Assembly: GCA_020161245.1 (NCBI GenBank)
Contig: JAIUOK010000001.1
Span: 1-64,000, forward strand
DNA from: Actinomycetota bacterium
GTDB taxonomy: Bacteria > Actinomycetota > Actinomycetes > S36-B12 > CAIYMF01
Length of the DNA: 64,000 nt
Reading direction: 5' to 3'
Part shown: positions 25,034-33,883 of the stretch, in pieces
Layout: every line of letters begins with the position of its first letter
Numbering within the stretch: position 1 is the first letter of the stretch
Notes under the pieces: generated by a model
What the model saw: the letters and a program-made list of their open reading frames with translations, nothing else
Told to the model about the DNA's origin: nothing
Databases searched by the model: none
Translations under genes and position numbers: made by a program

Positions 25034-25293
25034 GACCCCTTCCCCACGGCCCTCGGGCCGTCCTGCGCCAGCCCCCACGACTGACGACGCCCCCTCGCGG
25101 GGGCGCCCGCCGACGCTACGAAGCAGCCGAGCGGGGGTGTCAAGGCACCGGACGGGTCATCGGACGGTCAAGGGACGCTCACGATGGGCCATCCGTGCGT
25201 GGCACGCCGTCGGGAGGGTGAGAAGGCTCACGTCGCGCTCAGCGTCGGCGCCCTCGCCTTCAAGGTCCGTCCGGGTGAGCCGAGAACCAGAGG

Positions 25294-27141
25294 GTGAGGT
25301 CCTCCGCAGCCCGCAGCAGCATGCCCGCGCGCGCCGCCGTCGTTGCGGCCGCCGTCGTGGCGCTGCTGGCCACCTGGCTGCCCGCGACCGCCTCTCCCGC
25401 CCACTCGGCCAACCCGCCGGTCGAGCCGGTGACGCCCGTCTTCACCGGCGTGGTCGACGTCAAGCCCGAGTACCAGGGCCAGGTGCTCTGCGACCCGGCG
25501 CCCAAGCCCGGCACCGTGCGCCTCGGCGACATCATCAAGGCGACGTACCCGGCCTATCCGACGATCGGCTACGAGCGCGACTGCGCGGCGGGCGGCCAGA
25601 GCGAGCACAAGGACGGCCGCGCCCTCGACTGGATGGTGAGCGTGCGCGACGCCGGGCAGAAGGCCGCGGCGGAGGCCTTCCTCGCCTGGCTGCTCGAGCC
25701 GGACGCCGACGGCGTGCCGGCGGCCATGGCCCGCCGCCTCGGCGTCATGTACATCGGCTGGGACGACCGCATCTGGCGCGGCTACGGCACGACCGGCTGG
25801 GACGAGCTCTTCGACTGCCAGACCAACGCCGCGAAGGCCGCGCCCGCCTACGACACGACCTGCCACCGCAACCACATCCACATCTCGCTGACATGGGACG
25901 GCGCGGCCGCGATCACCTCGTTCTACGACGGCACGTCCGTGACCGCGGGCGCCTGCCCGGCGCCCACGACGACGCCGACCGCACCCGCCGCGATGGCCTA
26001 CCAGCTCGTCCCCGTCCCTGCAGTGCGCGTGCTCGACACCGCCGCCCGCATCGGCGTCGCCGCACCCTGCCGGGCGTACGGCCCGGGCTGGAGCGGCCAG
26101 CGCCGCGCCGTGTCGGTGAGGGTGACCGGCCAGGGCGGCGTACCCGCCACCGGAGTGGGCGCGGTGCTGCTGCGCGTGTACCCGGTCGGCACCAACACCA
26201 CGACGAGCCTGCAGGTGTGGACCACCGGCGCGTCGTCGCCGACGGGCAACCCGGCCGCCAGCGGCTACCGGGGCAAGGGCGTCACCTCGACCTACGTCGT
26301 GCCCGTGGCATCCGACGGCACCGTGCGGTTCGCCACGACGTACGGCGCCACGGACCTCGCGGCCGACGTGCTCGCGTGGGCGCCCACTGCCAACCAGGTC
26401 GGCATCGCGTCGACCACGCGGGGCAACGTCCACATTCAGGCGCCGTCCACCGCGGCCACGCTCACGGTGGCCGCCGGCGAGACCGCCGTCGTGCCCCTCG
26501 GCGGCACGGCCGGGGTGCCCGCCTCGGGGCTCACGGGGGTGCAGCTGCGCGTGTCGGCCGCGGCGGCGTCGGGGATCTCCGGCAGCGTCCGCGTGGGCTC
26601 CGTGACGGCCGACGGCCCGCAGCTGCCCGCCCGGTTCACGGTGCCGGTCGCAGGCACCTCGGTGCGCAGCGCCTCGGCGACGGTGGCCACCGACGACGGC
26701 CGCATCGCGATCCGCAACTACAGCGCGGCGCCCGTGACGATCACCCTCGACGTACTGGGGTGGTACGGCACGGTGAAGGACACCCAGGGTCTTCGCTTCG
26801 TGCCTCGTGCGCCGGTGAAGCTCGTCGACGCCGGCGCGGTGCTCGGCATCGCCGGGCCGCTCGTCGCCGGCACGCCGGCCGCAGTCGCCGTCCCGGTCAC
26901 CGCCGTCCCGACGACCGCCCGCGGGCTGGTGCTCGCCGTGCAGACCCGCGGCCGGGCGGCCACCGGCGCCCTCGTGCTGGAGCGCCCCGGTGCCGCATCG
27001 ACCGGCCGCAGCGCCGACGTCGTGTCGGGCACCTGGACGACGGACCTGGTGCTGGTGCCGCTCGGCGTCGACCGCTCGCTCGTGCTGCGCTCCACCGCGG
27101 CCGCCGACGTGCGCATGCACATCGTCGGCTACCTGCGCTGA
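25294..27141 (+). CDS. Exported peptidase-like protein with LAS/VanY-type fold domain
   Basis: This 615-residue protein has a signal peptide (VVAAAVVALLATWLPATA, cleavage near residue 38). Domain one (about 45-215) has SEHKDGRALDW (H105, D112) and NHIHIS (H194, H196), the zinc-site spacing of VanY/D-Ala-D-Ala carboxypeptidase-like (LAS) enzymes; cell-wall peptide cleavage is likely. The remaining 400 residues form repeated beta modules with VRVLDTAARIG and VKLVDAGAVLG motifs, seen in many actinobacterial surface proteins. Start GTG 25294 is used; ATG 25321 is possible. Confidence 0.82.
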   Translation: MRSSAARSSMPARAAVVAAAVVALLATWLPATASPAHSANPPVEPVTPVFTGVVDVKPEYQGQVLCDPAPKPGTVRLGDIIKATYPAYPTIGYERDCAAGGQSEHKDGRALDWMVSVRDAGQKAAAEAFLAWLLEPDADGVPAAMARRLGVMYIGWDDRIWRGYGTTGWDELFDCQTNAAKAAPAYDTTCHRNHIHISLTWDGAAAITSFYDGTSVTAGACPAPTTTPTAPAAMAYQLVPVPAVRVLDTAARIGVAAPCRAYGPGWSGQRRAVSVRVTGQGGVPATGVGAVLLRVYPVGTNTTTSLQVWTTGASSPTGNPAASGYRGKGVTSTYVVPVASDGTVRFATTYGATDLAADVLAWAPTANQVGIASTTRGNVHIQAPSTAATLTVAAGETAVVPLGGTAGVPASGLTGVQLRVSAAAASGISGSVRVGSVTADGPQLPARFTVPVAGTSVRSASATVATDDGRIAIRNYSAAPVTITLDVLGWYGTVKDTQGLRFVPRAPVKLVDAGAVLGIAGPLVAGTPAAVAVPVTAVPTTARGLVLAVQTRGRAATGALVLERPGAASTGRSADVVSGTWTTDLVLVPLGVDRSLVLRSTAAADVRMHIVGYLR

Positions 27142-27146
27142 GCTCC

Positions 27147-27207
27147 GGGCCTAGCGGCCGAGCCTGCTGGGCCTAGCGGCCGAGCCTGCTGGGCCTAGCG
27201 GCCGAAC
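27147..27207. repeat. Tandem 22-base repeat covering a stop codon
   Basis: Two exact 22-base copies (27147-27168, 27169-27190) beginning GGGCCTAGCGGCCGAGCCTG are followed by a partial third (27191-27207), which contains the stop codon of the minus-strand microprotein gene. It looks like slippage or duplication of the gene's 3' end. Two extra in-frame-like stop copies therefore trail the gene. Confidence 0.7.
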
Positions 27208-27353
27208 AGCTTGCCGAACAGGCCGGTCTTCTGCTCCGGTGGGCACGCGCAGCGCTGCGACTTCGGCACGCCGCGCATCACCTGGTCGACGTGCTGGCCG
27301 CAGCCGGCCCACGTCGCCTTGCCGCACCGCTTGCAGGTCACCTGTCGGCACAT
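27195..27353 (-). CDS. Cysteine-rich microprotein A
   Basis: This 52-residue protein reads MCRQVTCKRCGKATWAGCG, continues HVDQVMRGVPKSQRCAC and ends with a basic hydrophobic KTGLFGKLFGR. C2, C7, C10 and C18 with a CACP near 35-38 could form a zinc-ribbon-like or copper/thiol site. GAAGGAG precedes the ATG. It is paralogous to the divergent protein at 27455-27571, sharing a core of MC-TC-RCGK-TW-GCG-HVD-V-VP-QRC-C. Similar short proteins occur in many actinobacteria without assigned function. The palindrome between the two genes suggests common control. Confidence 0.75.
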   Translation of the reverse strand: MCRQVTCKRCGKATWAGCGQHVDQVMRGVPKSQRCACPPEQKTGLFGKLFGR

Positions 27354-27381
27354 GTCGAGCTGCTCCTTCTCGGGGGATCGT

Positions 27382-27419
27382 GGTCAGAGCATATACCCCC
27401 GGGGGTATATGCTCTGACC
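27382..27419. promoter_or_regulatory. 38-bp perfect palindrome with CsoR/CstR-like core
   Basis: The halves 27382-27400 and 27401-27419 are exact reverse complements. The core ATACCCCCGGGGGTAT resembles operators of the CsoR/CstR/FrmR regulator family, which have G/C tracts flanked by AT. It lies 28 bases from one microprotein start and 35 from the other, so it should overlap both promoters or leaders. No CsoR-type gene is in the window. Confidence 0.65.
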
Positions 27420-27454
27420 CGCACCCCCACCCGAGAGACTCCGAGGAGAACCCC

Positions 27455-27571
27455 ATGTGCAGCCCCGCCACCTGCAGCCGCTGCGGCAAGATCACCTGGT
27501 CCGGCTGCGGCATGCACGTCGACATGGTGCTGGCCCGCGTGCCCGAGCAGCAGCGCTGCACCTGCCGCTGA
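27455..27571 (+). CDS. Cysteine-rich microprotein B
   Basis: This 38-residue protein reads MCSPATCSRCGKITWSGCG and ends HVDMVLARVPEQQRCTCR. Cysteines lie at 2, 7, 10, 18, 35 and 37. A GAGGAG site stands upstream of the ATG. It shares about two thirds of its residues with microprotein A but lacks the C-terminal KTGLFGKLFGR tail. Conservation of a short core in two divergent copies argues for selection at the protein level. Metal or persulfide binding is a hypothesis drawn from the cysteines and the nearby operator-like palindrome. Confidence 0.75.
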   Translation: MCSPATCSRCGKITWSGCGMHVDMVLARVPEQQRCTCR

Positions 27572-27647
27572 CACCGGCTCTCGGCACCTGGGTCGGCCGG
27601 CCGTCCGGCGGCCTCGCCACCAAACAGGCAGCAGGCCCGGTACCTCG

Positions 27648-27725
27648 CGTCCAGCGCTCCCCCGTGCTGCGCTGGACGCCGGTCTCCGGGCCTGCCGGGC
27701 TCAGCCTGCTGCATCCGGAGACCGG
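27648..27725. terminator. Two adjacent hairpins in the 27572-27813 gap
   Basis: A 9-base stem (CGTCCAGCG, 27648-27656 with 27670-27678) is followed at once by an 11-base stem (CCGGTCTCCGG, 27679-27689 with 27715-27725). The gap lies between convergent genes and holds no supported gene, so these may be bidirectional terminators. Confidence 0.4.
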
Positions 27726-27813
27726 TGAGTCTGTATTCGGGATTGCCCGAATCGTGGCCGTGACCTGCGGTGATGGAACCGGTTCCGCCGGCTGACACGC
27801 CAGCCCCCGGACG

Positions 27814-28809
27814 TCAGCCCAGTCGGGCTGGGTTGGCCTCGAGGAGCTGCCAGCCCAGCCGCGTCGGCCGGTACAGCACCTCCCGGCCGTGGCGCTCCGA
27901 GCTCACGAGCCCGGCCTGGCGCAGCACGCCGAGATGCTCGCTGACCGTCCCCATCGACATCGACGCGGCGCGCGAGATCTCCGAGGTCGTGCGCGGCGAC
28001 GTCGTCCAGCGCAGCACTGCGGCGCGCGTACGCCCGAGCAGGGCGGCGAGGCCGTCGTCGCCGGGGTCGAGCCCCTGGTCGAAGACCAGCCCCGCCGAGC
28101 GGGTGGAGAAGACCAGCCAGGTGTGGTGGGGGTCGTACGCGGCGAGGCCCGCGTAGGGCGCGTTGAACACCGTCGGCACGAGCAGCAGCCCGCTGCCGGT
28201 GCGGTCGTAGCGCTGCGGCGTGCGGGTGGGCGACACCACCAGGTCCGCGCCGTCCCAGGTCACCCGCGAGTGCAGGCGCGCGAGCATCGCGCCCATGCCC
28301 GCCTCGCCCGCGACCGTCGTCCACCACGCGATGTCGGCCTCGAGGAAGCGCAGCATCGTCGGCCACCACGGCGCGACGAGCACGTCCCATGCCAGCTGCA
28401 GGGCCTCGCCGAGCAGCTCGCCCGGGCGGGACGACTCGAGCAGCGGGCGCATCGCCTCCGGCGGATGCGGGAGGCGCTGCGCCATCCACTGCTCGACGTC
28501 GTCGGTCCCGATGCCGCGCAGGTGCTCGACGATGACGGCCACCTCGCCGAAGGAGGTGCCGTCCGGCCGCTCCACCCCGGGCAGGGGGAACCACGGCGGC
28601 ACGAAGCCGTCGAGCGGGATGAGGCCGACGAGCATGCGCAGGAGCGGATCGGACATGCGCGGCGCGACGCCGCGCGCCCAGTCGTCGTAGGGCGACGGCG
28701 AGGCGCGCTGGAAGGTGCGCAGGGCGTGGACGGTCTCGGTGACCTGGGACGTGGCGAACCGCGTCGCGAGGATGTCCTCCCCCGACAGCGTGATGCGGTG
28801 CTCCGCCAC
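27814..28809 (-). CDS. ArsR-type regulator with DUF5937 N-terminal domain
   Basis: This 331-residue protein has an N-terminal DUF5937-like domain (RITLSGEDILATRFATSQV onward) and a C-terminal winged helix (TTSEISRAASMSMGTVSEHL and GLVSSERHGREVLYRPT) of the ArsR family. No metal-binding ELCVC motif is present, so it is probably not a metal sensor. Targets are unknown. GTG 28809 is chosen because GGAAGGGGGC lies upstream. It is divergent from the PhyH-family gene, which is a candidate target. Confidence 0.82.
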   Translation of the reverse strand: MAEHRITLSGEDILATRFATSQVTETVHALRTFQRASPSPYDDWARGVAPRMSDPLLRMLVGLIPLDGFVPPWFPLPGVERPDGTSFGEVAVIVEHLRGIGTDDVEQWMAQRLPHPPEAMRPLLESSRPGELLGEALQLAWDVLVAPWWPTMLRFLEADIAWWTTVAGEAGMGAMLARLHSRVTWDGADLVVSPTRTPQRYDRTGSGLLLVPTVFNAPYAGLAAYDPHHTWLVFSTRSAGLVFDQGLDPGDDGLAALLGRTRAAVLRWTTSPRTTSEISRAASMSMGTVSEHLGVLRQAGLVSSERHGREVLYRPTRLGWQLLEANPARLG

Positions 28810-28950
28810 GCCGTGCCCCCTTCCTGACCTCTCCGGCACCGTAGCGGGCGCATCGGGCGGCCCGCCCGTCGAGCGCCGTCACGGGCCGGGGCTCCCCTAC
28901 GCTCAGGCGGACGCCGGCACCGGGCCGACCGACCCCTCAGGAGGACGCCG

Positions 28951-29778
28951 ATGACCAGGCCCGTCGACACCGGCGTCGTCGATGCTGCCGACGTCGAGGC
29001 GTTCGCGCGCGACGGCGCGGTGGTGCTGCGCGGCCTGTTCACCCCCGACGAGGTGGCGACGGTCGAGCGGGGCATCGAGCGCAACCTCGCCGACCCGTCT
29101 CCGCTGTTCCTCGTCGCGAGCCGTGGCGACGACCCCGGACGCTTCGTCGAGGACTTCTGCAACTGGCAGCGGATCGACGAGTTCCGCGACATCGCGTTCG
29201 AGTCGCGCGCCGCCGATGCCGCGGGCGCCCTCATGCGCAGCAGCACGGTGCGGCTCTTCCACGACCACGTCCTGGTGAAGGAGCCCGGCACGCAGCAGGA
29301 GACGCCCTGGCACCAGGACCAGCCCTACTACAACGTCGACGGGCTGCAGAACGTGTCGATGTGGATGCCCGTCGACCCGGTCGCGGCGGAGTCGACGCTG
29401 GAGTTCCTCGCCGGGTCGCACGAGCAGGGCTGGCTGCTTCCGAGGTCGTTCATGGACTCGCAGGCGAAGTGGTTCCCGGAGGGCTCGCTGTCCGAGCTGC
29501 CCGACATCGAGTCCGACCGCTCGGCCCACCCCATCCTCGGGTGGGCGCTCGAGCCGGGCGACGTCGTCATGTTCCACATGCTGGCCGTGCACCACTCCTA
29601 CGGCGTGCCCGGCGCGTCCCGCCGACGCGCGTTCTCGCTGCGCTTCCTCGGCGACGACATGACCCATGCGCCGCGGCACTGGCGCACGTCGCCGCCGTTC
29701 CCCGGGCTCGAGGACGAGCTGCCGGCCGGCGCGCCGATGGACCACCCGCTGTTCCCGCTGCTGCGTTCGCCGTCCTGA
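28951..29778 (+). CDS. Phytanoyl-CoA dioxygenase family (PhyH) oxygenase
   Basis: This 275-residue Fe(II)/2-oxoglutarate oxygenase-like protein has WHQDQPYYNVDG (H121, D123), a distal HHSYG (H214 or H215) and RRRAFSLRFLGDD with R226 for 2-oxoglutarate. This is the complete PhyH facial triad, so it is likely active. PhyH-family bacterial members hydroxylate diverse substrates and the substrate here is unknown. A GGAGGA site precedes the ATG at 28951. The ArsR-type gene diverges from it. Confidence 0.85.
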   Translation: MTRPVDTGVVDAADVEAFARDGAVVLRGLFTPDEVATVERGIERNLADPSPLFLVASRGDDPGRFVEDFCNWQRIDEFRDIAFESRAADAAGALMRSSTVRLFHDHVLVKEPGTQQETPWHQDQPYYNVDGLQNVSMWMPVDPVAAESTLEFLAGSHEQGWLLPRSFMDSQAKWFPEGSLSELPDIESDRSAHPILGWALEPGDVVMFHMLAVHHSYGVPGASRRRAFSLRFLGDDMTHAPRHWRTSPPFPGLEDELPAGAPMDHPLFPLLRSPS

Positions 29779-29873
29779 CCCGGGCGGCGCCCGTCCGGAA
29801 TACCGTCGCCCCGTCGGGCGGTTGCCTGCAGACCAGCGCGAGGGGCGCTGCTCGAGGGGCGCGAGGGGGCACG

Positions 29874-31763
29874 GTGAGCGAGTCGCAGCGCACGGCGGCG
29901 GAGGAGTCGTCGCTGTGGACGCACGGCCGCACCTTCGCCGAGCGGCTCAAGGCCGAGAACGGCAGCTCCCTGGTCCTGCTCGCCGCCGCGGTGCTCGGGC
30001 TGCTCTGGGCCAACGTCTCGGCGGCGTCGTACGAGTCGTTCTGGACCACCGAGCTCTACATCGGCTTCGACTCCCACGAGCTCGCGCTGACGCTGCGGGA
30101 GTGGGTCAACAGCGGCCTCATGGCCTTCTTCTTCTTCGTGGTCGGTCTCGAGGCCCGCCGCGAGCTCGACCTCGGCGAGTTCCGCACCCGCCGCAACCTG
30201 CTGCTGCCGGTGGCCGCCGGTGTCGCCGGCATGGCGGCGGCCGGCGTGCTGTACCTGCTCGTCACCTGGGGCACGCCCGAGGCCGCGGGCTGGGGCGTGC
30301 CGCTGTCGACCGACACCGCCTTCGCCCTCGGCGTGCTCGCCGTCGTCGGCCGCGGCAACCGGCGCCGGCTGCGTGCCTTCCTGCTCAGCGTCGTCATCAC
30401 CGACGACATCGTGATCCTGCTGGTCATCGCGTTCGCGTTCACCGAGTCGGTGCAGCTCGGCGCGCTGGCGGTCGCTGCGGCTGCCGTCGGCGCGATCGTC
30501 GCGCTGGCGATGCGGCACATCCGCGGCGGCGCCCCCTACCTGCTGCTCGGCGCCGTCGGCTGGGTCGCCCTGCACGAGTCGGGGATCGACCCCGTGATCA
30601 TCGGCCTCGTCGTGGGCCTGCTCGCCTTCGCCCGGCGCCCCGACCGCGAGACCCTCGCCGACGCCACGACGCTGTTCGTCGGCTTCCGCGAGCAGCCGAC
30701 CGCCGCGGCCGCGCGCGACGTGCAGACCGGGCTGCGCTCGGCCGTCTCGCCCAACGAGCGGATGCTCCATCTCTGGGAGCCATGGAGCGCCTACGTCGTC
30801 GTGCCGGTCTTCGCGCTCGCCAACACCGGCTTCGTCATCCCCTGGTCGACCCTCGGCGAATCGCTCACCGCACCCGTGACGGTGGCCGTCGTGCTCGGTC
30901 TCGTGCTGGGCAAGCCCCTCGGCGTCGCCCTCACGACGTGGCTCGGCGTGCGCCTGTCGCGCGGCCGCTTGCGTACGCCCGTCGGCTGGGCCGGCGTCCT
31001 CGGCACTGCCACGGTGTCCGGCGTCGGCTTCACCCTCAGCCTGCTCATCGCCACGCTCGCGTTCGAGGGCGAGGCCCTCGACGACGCCAAGCTCGGCGTC
31101 GTCGTCGCGGCACTGGTCTCGACCGCGCTGACCTGGCTGGTGTTCCAGGTCGTGCGGATGCTGCCCGACGGCCGGCGCGAGACCGCCCTGTTCGGCTCGT
31201 CGGCCCTGCCGTCCGACCTCGCCGACGACGTCGACCCCGACCGCGACCACGTGCGCGGCGACCTCGACGGCGAGGTGACGCTCGTGGAGTACGCCGACTT
31301 CGAGTGCCCCTACTGCGGTCTCGCGGAGCCGATCGTCGAGTCGCTGCTCGAGGGCGACGCCGGCCTGCGCTACGTGTGGCGCCACCTGCCGCTGCGCGAG
31401 GTCCACCCGCATGCGCAGCTCGCGGCCGAGGCCGCGGAGGCGGCCGGCAGCCAAGGCCGGTTCTGGGAGATGCACGACGTCCTGCTCGACCACCAGGGCA
31501 GGCTCACGGTGGCCGACCTCATGGGCTACGCCTCCGACATCGGGCTCGACGTCGACCGGTTCACCGCCGAGCTCAAGTCGCGCAAGCACGCCGGACACGT
31601 CGACGCCGACGTCGAGACCGCCGATGCCAGCCAGGTGACCGCGACGCCGACCTTCTTCATCAACGGCCAGCGCTACACCGGGCCGGTGGAGACGGAGGCG
31701 CTGCGCGAGGCGGTCGCCCTGGCACGGCAGAACAGCCGGGCGGCCGCAGCGCTCGACGCCTGA
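29874..31763 (+). CDS. nhaA: NhaA Na+/H+ antiporter fused to DsbA-like thioredoxin domain
   Basis: This 629-residue fusion has NhaA over about residues 1-430 (STDTAFALGVLAVVG, VVITDDIVILLV) with some eleven membrane segments. A DsbA-like domain occupies about 455-629, with active site ECPYCG (C478, C481) and cis-Pro loop TPTFFING. NhaA exports sodium in exchange for protons. The thioredoxin-like domain should be a thiol oxidoreductase, but which side of the membrane it faces is not clear. Such fusions occur in other actinobacteria. GTG 29874 is the start. Confidence 0.9.
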   Translation: MSESQRTAAEESSLWTHGRTFAERLKAENGSSLVLLAAAVLGLLWANVSAASYESFWTTELYIGFDSHELALTLREWVNSGLMAFFFFVVGLEARRELDLGEFRTRRNLLLPVAAGVAGMAAAGVLYLLVTWGTPEAAGWGVPLSTDTAFALGVLAVVGRGNRRRLRAFLLSVVITDDIVILLVIAFAFTESVQLGALAVAAAAVGAIVALAMRHIRGGAPYLLLGAVGWVALHESGIDPVIIGLVVGLLAFARRPDRETLADATTLFVGFREQPTAAAARDVQTGLRSAVSPNERMLHLWEPWSAYVVVPVFALANTGFVIPWSTLGESLTAPVTVAVVLGLVLGKPLGVALTTWLGVRLSRGRLRTPVGWAGVLGTATVSGVGFTLSLLIATLAFEGEALDDAKLGVVVAALVSTALTWLVFQVVRMLPDGRRETALFGSSALPSDLADDVDPDRDHVRGDLDGEVTLVEYADFECPYCGLAEPIVESLLEGDAGLRYVWRHLPLREVHPHAQLAAEAAEAAGSQGRFWEMHDVLLDHQGRLTVADLMGYASDIGLDVDRFTAELKSRKHAGHVDADVETADASQVTATPTFFINGQRYTGPVETEALREAVALARQNSRAAAALDA

Positions 31764-31844
31764 CCCCCGGACCGGGGGGCAGCGGTCCCGGGACCGGCCG
31801 GACGCTCGCAGGCGGGAACCCCCGGCAGGCCCTAGCCTGCAGCA

Positions 31845-33503
31845 GTGGGGCGGCTGTGGTGGGAGCGCGCGACGGGCATGGACCCGATCGGGCTGGAGGC
31901 GCGCGCGGTCGACTGGGAGTCATCGTGGGGCCCCCGCACCGCGTGGCCGGCTCAGCTGCGCGCGGCCATCGAGACCTGCTTCAGCACCAGGTTCCCCGTG
32001 CTCGTGACCTGGGGGCCGGGCCTCGAGATGCTCTACAACGAGGGCTACCGCGAGTTCATGGACGACGCGAAGGGCGCCGACGCCCTCGGCCGGCCCGTCC
32101 TCGACGTCTGGGCCGAGATCCGCAGCGACATCGAGCCTCTGTTCCGCAGCGTCCTCGAGACCGGTCAGCCGGTGTTCATCGAGGACAGCCCGCTCGACAT
32201 CGCCCGCGAGGGGCAGACGGTCGAGGCGTTCTTCACGTGGTGCTACTCGCCGCTGCGCGACGACCAGGGCCGCATCGCCGGCGTGCTGGACATCGCGATG
32301 GAGACCACCGAGCACATCGTGCGCCGCCGGCAGCTGTCGCTGCTGCGCGCGGTGTCCGACCAGCTGCAGGCCGCGCCTGACGACCTCGGCGGCATCGGGA
32401 TGTCCGTCGTCGACGCGCTGCGCCGCTACGACCGCGACGTCCTCGGCGCCGAGGTGCACGTCGTCGACGAGGGCACGCTGTCGCTGCTGGCCCGCACCGA
32501 CCCGCGCCGGCCGGCAGCCGTCGGCACGGAGGATCTCGCTGCCGCACTGTCCGCGCGCGACGGCGTGCGGATCGGCAGGCACTGGGTCGCGCCCCTGCGC
32601 TCGTCCGGCGACACCGACGCGGTCGGCGTCGTCGTCCTCGAGCTCGACCCTCGGCGGGTCCTCGACGAGGCCTACCGGGACTTCCTCGACGTCCTCGTCT
32701 CGACCGTGTCGGCCGCCATGAGCGCCGCAGTACGGCGCACCCGCGCGTTCGGCGAGCTGCGCACCGTCAGCGAGACGCTGCAGCTCTCGATGGTGCCCGG
32801 TCTGTCCGTGCCCGGCGGCACCGTGGGCCGCTACGTGCCTGCGGTCGGCAGCCTCGCAGTCGGCGGCGACTGGTACGACGCGGTGCCGCTGACGGGCGGC
32901 CGCACCGCCCTGCTCGTCGGCGACTCCGTGGGCCACGGCCTGCCGGCGGCCGCCGTCATGGGCCAGCTGCGCAGCGCCTCGCGGGCGCTGCTGCTCGACG
33001 ACCGCGCACCGAGCCAGGCGCTGGTCTCCCTCGACCGGTTCGCCTCCACCGTCGACGGCGCCATCTGCACGACCGTCGTCTGCCTCATCGTGGATCCCGG
33101 CGCCGGCAGCGCCACGTGGTCGAGCGCCGGGCACATGCCCGTGCTCGTGCTGGGGTCCGACGGCACCACCCGCTGGCTCGACGGCGGCCGCGACGTGCCG
33201 CTCGCGGTGGTCCCCGATGCCGAGCGCACCGAGCACACCGTGGACCTGCGCGCCGACGACATCGTCCTCGTGTTCTCCGACGGCCTCGTCGAGCGCACCG
33301 ACGAGGTGATCGACGTCGGGCTCGAACGCCTCGCCGACACAGCCCGCTCGCTGCTCGGCGACATCCGCACCGCCACCGCCCTCGTCGGGATCGAGAAGGC
33401 GCTCGAGACGGCGGCCGATGCGATCCTCGACCGCATGCTGCCCGACGGCGGCCGCGACGACGTCGCGCTCGTGCTGCACGCCGTCGGCGCCCCTGCGCCG
33501 TGA
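31845..33503 (+). CDS. PAS-containing PP2C (SpoIIE/RsbU-type) phosphatase
   Basis: This 552-residue protein has an N-terminal PAS-like sensor (WGPGLEMLYNEGYREFM; CYSPLRDDQGRIAGVLDIAME) up to about residue 155, then a GAF-like region. The C-terminal phosphatase has GGDWYD (about 340), GDSVGHGLPAAAVM (about 358), FSDGLVERTDEV and GGRDDVALVL. Relatives control anti-anti-sigma factors in stress or spore signalling. No anti-sigma gene is adjacent, so the target is unknown. The GTG at 31845 is the start, and the stop overlaps the S4 gene start (GTGA). Confidence 0.85.
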   Translation: MGRLWWERATGMDPIGLEARAVDWESSWGPRTAWPAQLRAAIETCFSTRFPVLVTWGPGLEMLYNEGYREFMDDAKGADALGRPVLDVWAEIRSDIEPLFRSVLETGQPVFIEDSPLDIAREGQTVEAFFTWCYSPLRDDQGRIAGVLDIAMETTEHIVRRRQLSLLRAVSDQLQAAPDDLGGIGMSVVDALRRYDRDVLGAEVHVVDEGTLSLLARTDPRRPAAVGTEDLAAALSARDGVRIGRHWVAPLRSSGDTDAVGVVVLELDPRRVLDEAYRDFLDVLVSTVSAAMSAAVRRTRAFGELRTVSETLQLSMVPGLSVPGGTVGRYVPAVGSLAVGGDWYDAVPLTGGRTALLVGDSVGHGLPAAAVMGQLRSASRALLLDDRAPSQALVSLDRFASTVDGAICTTVVCLIVDPGAGSATWSSAGHMPVLVLGSDGTTRWLDGGRDVPLAVVPDAERTEHTVDLRADDIVLVFSDGLVERTDEVIDVGLERLADTARSLLGDIRTATALVGIEKALETAADAILDRMLPDGGRDDVALVLHAVGAPAP

Positions 33504-33883
33504 GCCCGCCCCCGACGCCGCCGGGCCCGGTGCGCATCGATCAGTGGGTGTGGGCGATCCGGCTGTACCCCACGAGGTCCGCAGCCGCCGAGGCGTGCCG
33601 GGCCGGCCACGTGAAGGTCAACGGCGCCAGCGCAAAGCCGGCGCAGCACGTCAAGGTGGGCGACCAGGTGCGGGCGCTCACGAAAGGGGGCGAGCGGATC
33701 GTGGTGGTCGCCGGGCTGATCGCCAAGCGCACGAGCGCGACCGTGGCCGCCCAGCACTACGAGGACCTCACACCCCCGCCGCCGCCGCGGGAGGAGCGCG
33801 CCGCGCCGGTGCTGCGCGAGCGCGGCAGCGGCCGCCCGACCAAGCGCGACCGCCGCCTCACCGAGCGCCTCAGGGGCCGCTGA
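33500..33883 (+). CDS. S4-domain RNA-binding protein, Hsp15-like
   Basis: This 127-residue protein has an S4 domain: RIDQWVWAIRLYPTRSAAAEACRAGHVKVNG, then VKVGDQVRA and a basic tail. It resembles Hsp15/HslR, which binds free 50S subunits carrying peptidyl-tRNA. The GTG start overlaps the phosphatase stop (GTGA). Its 3' end overlaps the convergent dehalogenase-like gene by 14 bases. The RNA-binding fold is clear; the specific ribosomal role is inherited from the family. Confidence 0.85.
   Translation: MSPPPTPPGPVRIDQWVWAIRLYPTRSAAAEACRAGHVKVNGASAKPAQHVKVGDQVRALTKGGERIVVVAGLIAKRTSATVAAQHYEDLTPPPPPREERAAPVLRERGSGRPTKRDRRLTERLRGR

Noticed and set aside
27147-27207. CRISPR-like array
   Set aside because: Only two and a half copies, with no spacers and no cas genes; it is a tandem duplication.
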